DNA of 64,000 bases from Euglena gracilis. Lineage: Eukaryota; Euglenida; Euglenophyceae; Euglenales. Below, piece by piece: positions 55,436 through 64,000 of the stretch; the stretch's first letter is position 1, and each line of letters starts with the position of its first letter. A program made the translations under genes and the position numbers. The stretch lies in the NCBI GenBank assembly GCA_039621445.1, contig CP154955.1, positions 5,818,785-5,882,784 of the forward strand, written 5' to 3'. Under the pieces are notes generated by a model. The model made no database searches, had not been told where the DNA came from, and saw only the letters and a program-made list of their open reading frames with translations.

Positions 55436-57240
55436 CCCAACATGCCGGGATGCCGGGTCCTGAACGTTTGGGGTGAAGCAGTGGCTCGGAACGCCGGTTC
55501 GGGCTGCCGCCCGAACCATCGTTCTGAGCCGCGGCACCCGTCACTTAAAGGACGACCCTAAATTGCATGTTGCACACCTCTGAATAGGGAAATGATTCTC
55601 TTCACGGTCTTGTGGCATGCGGTCTGACTGGACAGGTGGCTGTCTAAATGTGTTGGGCTGCCTGGTGGGCATTCCTTGCTTCCTTGAGGGCCACTCTTCA
55701 TAGTGCTGTTGGGATTTTCTGCAAACTCTCCTTTCTTTGGCAGAGAAATGCCATAGTTTTTGATTCCACCCGCCCCCAAAAAGCCAAATGACTAGAAATG
55801 GCAAAAAAAAGGCTTGAAATGGTGGAGTGATGAGGTTGATGAGAGTTGAGCAATTGAGGAATTGAGCAATTGAGGACATGGCCCGACAGCATGCTCCCCC
55901 AAGAACATTTGGAAGACATGAATTTTATTCATTTCTTCATTTATTATTGTTCATTCATTTATTTGTTTATTTGTTCATTTATTCATAATTTTTTGCCCAT
56001 TTTTTCTTCCTGTGAAGGTTTCCTAAGATCAAAGTGAACACGTGATGGAGATGAGAAAAACCTTTTTCTTTTGAAAAATGTGAAGAAGAAACACCAGTGC
56101 TAGTTCCTGAAAAATTTGATGAATGAACTTATGAATGAATGAATGAACGAATGAACTTGATGAATGAATAAAAAACAATGAATGAAATTGTTTTCCAAGA
56201 AAGGAAGATTCTGCAGCAAAACCAAAACAATTTTTTTGAGCAAGTTCAGGATGTTTTGTTTTTTTGTTGAACAAAGCAAAAAAAAATCCACTCTATTACA
56301 ACCTTGCTCAGTTGTTGTTCAAGTGCCAGAGAAGACTTCATGAGGAAGAGCTTGCTTGAGGGCGACTGGGAACATTCTCTGCTTCTTTTCGCTTGTTCAA
56401 CAACTTCAAAGCAACAGGTGTCAGAGTTGGTGGTGCATTTTGGGGAAACTTGACAGTGAAAGTCACCTCTGAGGACATCACAATTCTGAAAGAAATGACA
56501 GCGAGGAAAGGATTCTCCACGGGTGTGTCACAGCCAACCAATTTCACCCTGAGAGAAACACATGTGATGGGAGCACTCAAAGGAGGCAAACCTCCCACGG
56601 GCATCAGCAACGATGGAACACTGAGCACAACCACCAAGGTTCAGGCCAGAGAGTGTAATCAGAGCTTTGCCATTCCACCCACTCTTCATGACCCACGCCC
56701 CATGTGTGTTCCGGTGGCGGCATTTCACCCATGCTTACATCATTGCAAACAGGAAAGGCAGGGCTGCCACCATATGGAAACAGGAATATTTTGAATATCA
56801 GTGCCATCCTGGGACCGGCATCATGCCACGAAGAAACTCCACCCCACAAAAGAAACAGAGGACATCATAACCAACGTCGCGCGTCTTCGAAACCGTTATG
56901 AATCCCACCAGTACAAATTCTTCATAATCATCAGTTTAAAGTAGATGTTTTTGTCGAAAGGAAGCGAGCTCCTCTCTCGATATGGTGATCACACTCGTGT
57001 GCCATGCGCACACGCGTCCCTGTCACCATCATTCGTGTTGAGGGGCTTCATTTTTTTTCCCTCTTGAAATTGTAAATGAATTATTTGCAAATTCCTTAAT
57101 TTTCGATGTCTTCCTCCATTTTCTCATTTGCTTTCAAATTTCCTTTTGGGAACCACTTTGGCAATTTTGGCTTTTGTATATCATCACCAATTTATCAAAA
57201 TGTTTGGCCCCGCGATTTATCATTCATCATGGATGCAAGG
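55436..57240. other. Possible coding segment near 56400-56640; otherwise no gene
   Basis: On the plus strand 56440-56640 reads protein-like (RVGGAFWGNLTVKVTSEDIT, ILKEMTARKGFSTGVSQP) after a pyrimidine tract ending ACAG. The minus strand is open over the same bases to a stop at 56338, so strand is uncertain. No domain recognised. A GAATGAATGAAC tract lies at 56117-56170 and a GAACGCCGGTTCGGGC hairpin at 55492-55530. Confidence 0.35.
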
Positions 57241-57560
57241 GGGGCAATTACCATTACCCCCCCCCCTAAATGAGGGGGTTATTTAGGGGGGGGGTCGAAG
57301 AAAAGGGTCTCTCCCCTACCCCTTTTTTTCAGAATTTTTTTTTGTGAATCTCATGTTCTCTGGCATCATTTCCACCAGAAGGAAAACTCGCTTTTCTAAA
57401 AATCTCAAAAAAATTAGTGGTTTTTGAAGACTTTTTCTTGAAAATTTATTTTCACTGTCCAGGCCCGGACCCCGGAGGGTCATTTAGGGGGGGGGTCGTT
57501 CAGGGTCAATTGTCCCCCCCCACAAACGATTAACTGGGGGGGGTCGGGGGGGGGCGGCTG
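57241..57560. repeat. Poly-C/G repeat fragments
   Basis: GGTCATTTAGGGGGG and CATTACCCCCC motifs match 36860-37150; 57505-57545 (ACAAACGATTAACTGGGGGG) matches the interior of the 53523 element. Confidence 0.5.
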
Positions 57561-57642
57561 CCCCCCAAGATTTTGGAAAGAATTTTTTTTGAAAGTTGTG
57601 TAATTTACTCACCACATTCTTTGTGTTTTTCTCAATTTCTCA

Positions 57643-58085
57643 CATCAAGATCTCAACTTTTCATTGAACTTTTTGGCTTTGCCAGATGTCACTACCGTCT
57701 CGCCGCGGCAGCAAGACAAGTCCAGGGCTCCTGGGTCGGAGGGGTCAAAAATCTTTCTTCTTTCAATTTGGGGTTGTTGTTTGTGAATATCTCCACTGCC
57801 ATCTTGCCGCCCTTCGGGCGGCAACAAAAACACATGTATCTTGTATTTGTATTTTAAAACCATGCCATTTCTGTTGACAAAGTTGGTTCGTTTGGGGGAG
57901 CTTTTTGGAAAAATGGATTACCATCCAGCCGCCCTTCGGGCGGCAATACATCTTTTTGTTCCATACAAAATGGCTTGGATGGGGCGGGTTTTGGGAGGCA
58001 ACCTCACTACCGTCTCTTTTTTTGCATTCTGTACTCTTTTTTGAAATCCCAAAACACAAAATGCATCACCGTCTCTTGCCGCCCG
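57643..58085 (+). repeat. Spaced GCCGCCCTTCGGGCGGC hairpins
   Basis: Two perfect hairpins (about 57806-57824 and 57929-57947) and two diverged ones, each near CTACCGTCTC or CCATC(C/T), spaced 110-150 bp. No gene is seen. Confidence 0.65.
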
Positions 58086-58089
58086 TTGA

Positions 58090-58300
58090 GGCTCCGTGCG
58101 GATTTCCGGTGGTCGCCATCGTGGAGGTCGGGCCGACCATGGTAGGGCCGACCATGGTCGGCCCGACCTGTGGAGGTGGTCGACCGACCTGTGGAGGTCG
58201 GGCCGACTAGGTCGGGCCGACCACCATTTTTTTGCACTACCCCCCCCCCCTTTTTTGGATTTTTAAGCCCCCCCCCCCCCTGGTCGGTGGCTGGTCGGTG
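58090..58300. repeat. Interspersed repeat K, copy 2
   Basis: GGTGGTCGCCATCGTGGAGG, repeated GTCGGGCCGACC palindromes, then GCACTACCCCC and TTTTTAAGCCCCC, in the same order as at 61750-61430 read on the other strand. Confidence 0.65.
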
Positions 58301-58850
58301 GCTGGTCGGTGGGCATAAAAATGGTCTGTGGCGGGTCCAAATCACCCGGAAATGCACTTATGACCCGTTCCCCCCCCCAGGACGCTGTCCTAGGGGGTCC
58401 TGCGGGTGGTCTTGGGGGGGGGGTCCTGGGGGGGTCCTTTGGAGGGTGCTGGGGGGGGGGTCCTGGGGTGCTGGGGGGGTCCTTTGTGGGTCCCGCATTT
58501 TTTTTGGCAGAAATTTTGCAACACAAGTTCCGGTTATTCTGAAGTCGGTACCGCCCCCCGGTGGGCCCTGGGTGGGTCCTGGGGGGGAAACTGGCCATGA
58601 GGCAGAAAACTCCCCCCTCCACCCCATCCGAAGTTTTTTTTCAGGGAGGGGTTTAAAAGTCGGCGGTTTACTTATTAGCACATTAGATCTCACCGACTAG
58701 CCAACCGACTGGGCCAACTAGGCCAACCGACCAATTCGTGTCGTCGGTCGGCCAACCAATTGGCCAGTCAGCCCCTCCAGCCTGCCACCAACTAGGCCCT
58801 CCAGCCTGCCACCAACCAGCTGAAGGGTCGGTGACTGATGCGTGAAAAAG

Positions 58851-59014
58851 TGGTGCCTGCAGGGGACCAGCTACCCCAAAGAGGCGCCCAACTAGGGTTA
58901 ATACACATTGGGGGACCCTCGCTCGGCGCCTTCGGCGCCTCGCTCGGGTCCCCCAATGTTTTTAACCCTAGTTGGGCGCCTCTTTGGGTTCGCTGGGTCC
59001 CCTGCAGACACCAA
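58851..59014. repeat. 164-bp palindrome
   Basis: Arms of about 75 bp: CTGCAGGGGACC ... CCAAAGAGGCGCCCAACTAG and its complement, with the loop near CTCGGCGCCTTCGGCGCC. A decayed half-copy lies at 15262-15360. Confidence 0.85.
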
Positions 59015-59542
59015 TTTAACGACGTTGAGGGGATGGGATGGGACAGTTAGGAATGAAAACTTGACCCTAACGCTACACCTTTAAATAACATCATGAACTT
59101 TTCAGGTTCTGAATTGCAGCGGCCTTCGGCCGCTGTGCGGCCTTTGGCCTTCGGCCGCTGCGCGGCCTTCGGGGCGCATGGCGGTAGACTGGGGGGGGGG
59201 GGGAGTCGGCCGAGTAATGGTCGGTAGCTAGTGGGCGAGACGGGGTGGGGGGGTATTGGGCAGTCGGCCGACTTTCAGGTTCTGAATTGCAGCGGCCTTC
59301 GGCCGCTGCGGCGGCCCTCGGCCGCTGCGCGGCCTTCGGCCAGTCGGCCTTCGGGACGCATGGCGGTAGACTGGGGGGGGGGGGGGTAGTCGGCCGACTA
59401 ATGATCGGTAGCTAGTCAGCGAGACGGGGTGGGGGGGGTATTAGGTAGTCTGACTACCCACTCTAATGTACTAATGGGTCAGTACCGCCGACATTTAAGT
59501 CCCCCCCATGAAGAAAATCCTATGCAAACGAGTCGGTGGCTA

Positions 59543-59718
59543 CCCCCCCCCCCCCATATTGTCCCAACCACCTTCCCACTGGGACCCCAAATGGACAATA
59601 TGGGGGGGGGACAATATGGGGGTACCAAAGGAAATTTCATTGGCCGAGCCAAAAAAACCCCCCGTCGGCCGGGCCGAGGGACAATATGGGGGGGGACAAT
59701 ATGGGGGGGGGGGGGTGG
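59543..59718. mobile_element. TA-flanked miniature element, CAATA(A/T)GGGG family copy 1 (176 bp)
   Basis: Begins CCCC...CATATTGTCC and ends GGACAATATGGGG...GGTGG, with TA at 59541-59542 and 59719-59720. The uninserted sequence GGTGGCTAGTCGGCGG is present near 2808-2824 with a single TA. Confidence 0.9.
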
Positions 59719-60004
59719 TAGTCGGTGGTCATAAAAAGCGGGCCCAAATCACCCAGAAATGGTCCCGGTTGGTCCAAATAAGTGCCTTGCACCAACACGA
59801 ACACCCTGATGGAAATCTTTGGTCGGTGGGGGTCGGTGGACCCTTGACGGGGGTTTGGAGGGGTGAAAAAACCAATGATGAAACAGGGAATACATAAAAA
59901 TCCTTTAGAAATGCAAGCATTCTGCATCACGAGAGGCAGGAAACTTTTCCCTCCACCCCCATCCGAACCTCAAATTACAAAATCCCTTCTGAGTTGGCAA
60001 CATA

Positions 60005-60181
60005 CCACCCCCCCCCCCTTATTGTCCCCCCCCCTTATTGTCCCTGGGCCCCGGCCGACAGGGGATTTTTTGGCCCGGCCAATGAAATTCCTTTGGTACC
60101 CCCTTATTGTCCCCCCCCCCCTTATTGTCCGGTCGGGCCTCCCGGGGAGAGGTCGGTGGGACAATAAGGGGGGGGGGGTGG
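60005..60181. mobile_element. TA-flanked miniature element, CAATA(A/T)GGGG family copy 2 (177 bp)
   Basis: Begins CCACCCCCCCCCCCC then TTATTGTCCCC and ends GGACAATAAGGGG...GGTGG, with TA at 60003-60004 and 60182-60183. The uninserted site AACATACTCGGGG is at 3115-3127. The interior (GGCCCGGCCAATGAAATT) is the inverse of copy 1. Confidence 0.93.
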
Positions 60182-60330
60182 TACTCGGGGCATAAGTTGT
60201 TTTTGTGGCTCACTTTGGCATAGGCGGGGGGCTCCGCCCCCCCCGCACCCCCCCCCCCTCAAATAACAAAATCCCCTCTATGTTGGCAACGTACTTGAGT
60301 GCTAAGTCCTTTTTGTGCAAAATTTTGCAA

Positions 60331-61270
60331 TTATATTGAAACCGTGTATTGGGGCTCTGGCTTCACGCCCGAACCGGCGTTCGGCGCAAAAATTTCTGCG
60401 CCGAACCGGCGTTCTGGAACGCCGGTTCGGGCGGGAAGATAGCGTCCAGGGGACCGAAAATAAAAAGTGCCAAAAAGTGTTCAAAATGCTTAGTAGACAT
60501 GTGGCAATCACATATGAGCAGTTTTTGGGGGGTAATTGGCCAGATATTGGGGTATTTTGTGCAACAATTTCCATTCGGCCAAATTTAGGGAATTTTTGAA
60601 ATAGAATACCATGCAGCACGGCTGAAATCTGAGGCCATCTGCTGAAAGCCCCTGAGAAGAGCTTTCGATCGATGGGCAACATGGCCGGTGAAACATGGGA
60701 ATTTCGACTTTGAAAACAGGGTCGGAAAATGCTGTCGCCGATTTTCAGAGTGCTCTGCAGTATAGCTGAGTTCTGTGGGTACCAAATGAAAGGCCTTGGC
60801 GAGAGCTTTCGATTGATGTGCTGTATGGCACCTCAGGTGTGGGATTTCACAAATTAGGATGTCAAATTTTGGAATGCACGATCGCTGAAAATAAGCGCTG
60901 TGTGGATTATTGCTGAATTCTGTGGCCATCTGCCAAAAGCACTTGAGAAGAGCTTTCGATCGATGGGTAACATGGCACCAGACGTTTGAAAACTTCAATC
61001 GGCCGGTCGATATGGCCATGCGCCCAAAGGAGCCCAAAAACGCTCCAAAATGTTCGAAAAATGGGTATTTAGGCCGAAATTGGCCTGGATTCCTTGAACG
61101 CCGGTTCGGGCGTGAAGCCAGAGCCCCTAATCCACGGTTTCAACAACTGTGTCCAGAACGCCGGTTCGGGCGTGAAGCCGTGTTCCAGAACGCCGGTTCG
61201 GGCTGCCGCCCGAACCGGCGTTCTGGAACACAGTTCCGTGGTCCGAACCGGCGTTCTGGACACAGTTTTT
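60331..61270. repeat. Repeat with GAACGCCGGTTCGGGC palindromes
   Basis: GAACGCCGGTTCGGGC occurs at both ends (60365-60432, 61095-61260), including a full palindrome at 61185-61226. Between them three diverged units carry GAGAAGAGCTTTCGATCGAT. This block is absent between 3490 and 3500, so it is an insertion relative to that copy. Confidence 0.7.
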
Positions 61271-61429
61271 GTATCAGAAAATCCGATGGGGAGAGGTGTT
61301 CTTTTGCCAAAAGTGGCCCAAAATGGGCATTTCCCCCCCAAGTTTTTGCATATTCACCCCCGATTGGGGGGTTCTGGAGCCATTTAAGTGGGCTTTGACT
61401 GGTTTTGGGGTGATTTGGACAAAAAAATT

Positions 61430-61750
61430 TTCAGGGGGGGGCTTAAATTTTCAGAAAGGGGGGGGGTAGTGCAAAAAAATGGTGGTCGGGCCGACCAGGT
61501 CGGCCCGACCTCCACAGGTCGATAAGGTCGGGCCGACCTCCACAGCGACCACCACCGGAAATCCGGGCCCCGGGCGGATTCCTGGTGGTGACCATCCTGG
61601 GGGTGATGCCGACCTGGTCGGCCCGACCATGGTCGGGCCGACCAGGTCGGTAACTACCCCTGGGGGTGATACCGACCAGGTCGGTATCAGCCCCAGAAAT
61701 CTGCATTACCCCCCCCCCTCTTTGGAAATTTAAGCCCCCCCCCCCGGGTT
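61430..61750. repeat. Interspersed repeat K, copy 3
   Basis: Inverted ends GGGGGGGCTTAAATTTTCAG and its counterpart GGAAATTTAAGCCCCCC; the core has GGTCGGGCCGACCAGGTCGG palindromes. It may be a further inverted-repeat element; target duplication not resolved. Confidence 0.65.
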
Positions 61751-61857
61751 TCCAAAAGACGAGATCAACATAAAAGATCAAAAAATCATAAAAATCATAA
61801 AAGACGAGAGTTTTTTTTTGTTGGGTTTTATTTTGTTGGGTTTTATTTTGTTGATAA

Positions 61858-63760
61858 AAGGGATAGGGTTAGGTCGACTTGCACCCGAGAAGGGGTTGGC
61901 AGATAAAAGGGTTTTATTTTGTTGATGAAAGGGATGGGTTAGGTCGACTTGCACCCGAAAAGGGGTTGGCGGATAAAAGGGGTTTATTTTGTTAATGAAA
62001 GGGATAGGGTTAGGTCGACTTGCACCCGAAAAGGGGTTGGCAGATAAAAGGGGTTTATTTTGTTAATGAAAGGGATAGGGTTAGGTCGACTTGCACCCGA
62101 AAAGGGGTTGGCGGATAAAAGGGGTTTATTTTGTTAATGAAAGGGATAGGGTTAGGTCGACTTGCACCCGAAAAGGGGTTGGCGGATAAAAGGGGTTTAT
62201 TTTGTTAATGAAAGGGATAGGGTTAGGTCGATTTGCACCCGAAAAGGGGTTGGCGGATAAAAGGGGTTTATTTTGTTAATGAAAGGGATAGGGTTAGGTC
62301 GACTTGCACCCGAGAAGGGGTGTATGGAAATTTTCGACTTTTGAACCTCAAATGGCACCAAAACGGTTGAAACTAGGGGGGGGGTCGGGAAAACCCGACA
62401 CAGAGAATTTCTGAAGGACCCCCCCCCCCCGGGGGTCCAGCCACTGGCTGGCAAAGAGGCTGGAAATGAGCTGCTGGCTGGACCCCCCCCCCCCCGGGTG
62501 ATGGGGGTGGTCCGGGGCTGGAGGGGGCTGGGCTGCGCTGGGTCGATGAAAAACAAAATTTTCTAAAACGTTTTTGCCATTTCGACATTTTGATGGATGG
62601 AGCTGGATCAAGGCTGGCGGGCTGTGATGGAGGAAGCTGTGATGAGGGAAAAAAATGCAGGGATGGGTGAGCTGGGCAGCCCAGTTGGCTGGCCAGCCTG
62701 CGAGATAAAAGGGGTTGGCAGATAAAAGGGCTTTATTTTGTTAATGAAAGGGACAGGGTTAGGTCGACTTGCACCCGAGAAGGGGTTGGCAGATAAAAGG
62801 GGTTGGCAGTAAAAGGGCTTTATTTTGTTAATGAAAGGGACAGGGTTAGGTCGACTTGCACCCGAAAAGGGGTTGGCGGATAAAAGGGGTTTATTTTGTT
62901 AATGAAAGGGATAGGGTTAGGTCGATTTGCACCCGAAAAGGGGTTGGCGGATAAAAGGGGTTTATTTTGTTAATGAAAGGGACAGGGTTAGGTCGACTTG
63001 CACCCGAGAAGGGGTTGGCAGATAAGGGGTTGGCGGATAAAAGGGGTTTATTTTGTTAATGAAAGGGATAGGGTTAGGTCGACTTGCACCCGAAAAGGGG
63101 TTGGCGGATAAAAGGGGTTTATTTTGTTAATGAAAGGGATAGGGTTAGGTCGACTTGCACCCGAAAAGGGGTTGGCAGATAAAAGGGGTTTATTTTGTTA
63201 ATGAAAGGGATAGGGTTAGGTCGACTTGCACCCGAAAAGGGGTTGGCAGATAAAAGGGGTTTATTTTGTTAATGAAAGGGATAGGGTTAGGTCGACTTGC
63301 ACCCGAGAAGGGGTTGGCGGATAAAAGGGGTTTATTTTGTTAATGAAAGGGATAGGGTTAGGTCGACTTGCACCCGAAAAGGGGTTGGCAGATAAAAGGG
63401 GTTTATTTTGTTAATGAAAGGGATAGGGTTAGGTCGACTTGCACCCGAGAAGGGGTTGGCGGATAAAAGGGGTTTATTTAATGAAAGGGATAGGGTTAGG
63501 TCGACTTGCACCCGAAAAGGGGTTGGCGGATAAAAGGGGTTTATTTTGTTAATGAAAGGGATAGGGTTAGGTCGACTTGCACCCGAGAAGGGGTTGGCGG
63601 ATAAAAGGGGTTTATTTTGTTAATGAAAGGGATAGGGTTAGGTCGACTTGCACCCGAAAAGGGGTTGGCATATAAAAGGGGTTTATTTTGTTAATGAAAG
63701 GGATAGGGTTAGGTCGACTTGCACCCGAGAAGGGGTTGGCGGATAAAAGGGGTTTATTTT
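61858..63760 (+). repeat. 71-bp satellite array
   Basis: About 20 units of GGATAAAAGGGGTTTATTTT, GTTAATGAAAGGGATAGGG, TTAGGTCGACTTGCACCCG and AAAAGGGGTTGGC (71 bp). Each unit includes ATAGGGTTAGG, a telomere-like stretch. Units are nearly identical. The array is interrupted at 62325-62712. Confidence 0.95.
62340..62705 (-). mobile_element. Insert in the satellite, inverted copy of 27.2-27.5 kb
   Basis: Reverse complement of 27190-27500 (GCTGCCCAGC, TCCATCCATCAAAATGTCG, CCCCCTCCAGCCCCGGACC). Its left end CAGAGAATTTCTGAAGGACC resembles the hAT-like end at 27512; no matching right end was found. Confidence 0.65.
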
Positions 63761-63765
63761 GATTA

Positions 63766-63976
63766 CACTCACCCCCCCCCCCCTATTTGCCCCCCCCCCT
63801 AATTGGCTAATTGGGGGTCCCGTTGGACGGTCCATTAGCCAGTTAGGGGGGGGGTCAGGCTTATTGGCCATTAGCCAGGGTAACCCCCCCCCCCTAATTG
63901 TCCCCCCCCCCCGAATTGGCTAATTGGGGGCCCGAAGGGGCCCGGCCATTAGCCTAATAGAGGGGGGGGGTGAGGG
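63766..63976. mobile_element. TA-flanked miniature element (211 bp)
   Basis: Starts CACTCACCCCCCC then CTATT; ends AATAGAGGGGG then GGTGAGGG. TA at 63764-63765 and 63977-63978. The interior has repeated TAATTGGCTAATTGGGGG. It ends the satellite array. Confidence 0.7.
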
Positions 63977-64000
63977 TAATTTTTACCTTACTTAACAATT

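Larger units (their letters stand above)
59160..60330 (+). repeat. Second copy of the 2.6-3.5 kb repeat
   Basis: Collinear with 2580-3490 (CGCATGGCGGTAGACTGGGG; GATGGAAATCTTTGGTC; ATTACAAAATCCCTTCT). Interrupted by two miniature elements (next entries). Confidence 0.85.

Overview
The window looks like a repeat-saturated stretch of a eukaryotic nuclear genome. Evidence is GT-AG introns (one only 49 nt) whose flanking exons agree in reading phase, a DIRS-type tyrosine-recombinase retrotransposon, hAT-like elements with 8-bp target duplications, many TA-flanked miniature elements, and several satellites and microsatellites. No rRNA, tRNA, bacterial operon, plastid gene or CRISPR array was seen. 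The species is not determinable by eye; a protist or alga with a large genome is my guess. No host protein could be named.

Layout. 0-6 kb: foldback and tandem repeats built from a few shared modules (mirrored at 58-61.5 kb). 6-19 kb: mostly gene-free, with miniature elements at 8.7-9.2, 12.2 and 14.9 kb and (CA)n, (TA)n and (GGGTGT)n arrays at 17-18.3 kb. 19.9-25 kb: a plus-strand host gene (two phase-matched exons) whose intron received a 4.7-kb DIRS element in antisense orientation, six bases after the splice donor. 27-28.5 kb: an hAT-like element and the tail of a second, decayed DIRS element. 29.7-35 kb: a minus-strand gene of at least eight short exons, with repeats in its introns. 39.1-40 kb: two minus-strand exons, probably the end of another gene. 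40.3-50 kb: copies of a long interspersed repeat carrying a roughly 32-bp minisatellite and a GC palindrome. 51.6-54.5 kb: hAT-like elements nested three deep. 58-61.7 kb: repeats related to the start of the window, with two insertions whose empty sites are visible near 2.8-3.1 kb. 61.9-63.8 kb: a 71-bp satellite carrying a telomere-like GGGTTAGG stretch.

How it fits together. Most poly-C/poly-G tracts here are ends or interiors of non-autonomous DNA transposons. Twelve well-supported elements begin with C (ten of them C-rich from the start, one starting AACCC, one CTGTCATAGG), have terminal inverted repeats and are flanked by TA; four more begin CAGG and have perfect 8-bp duplications. The only element with recognisable enzymes is the DIRS copy (Gag, reverse transcriptase-RNase H-methylase-like, tyrosine recombinase); it carries frameshifts and stops and so is probably dead or poorly sequenced. 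No transposase for the miniature elements lies in the window. Exon boundaries are inferred by eye from splice signals, frame and codon character, without transcript support.
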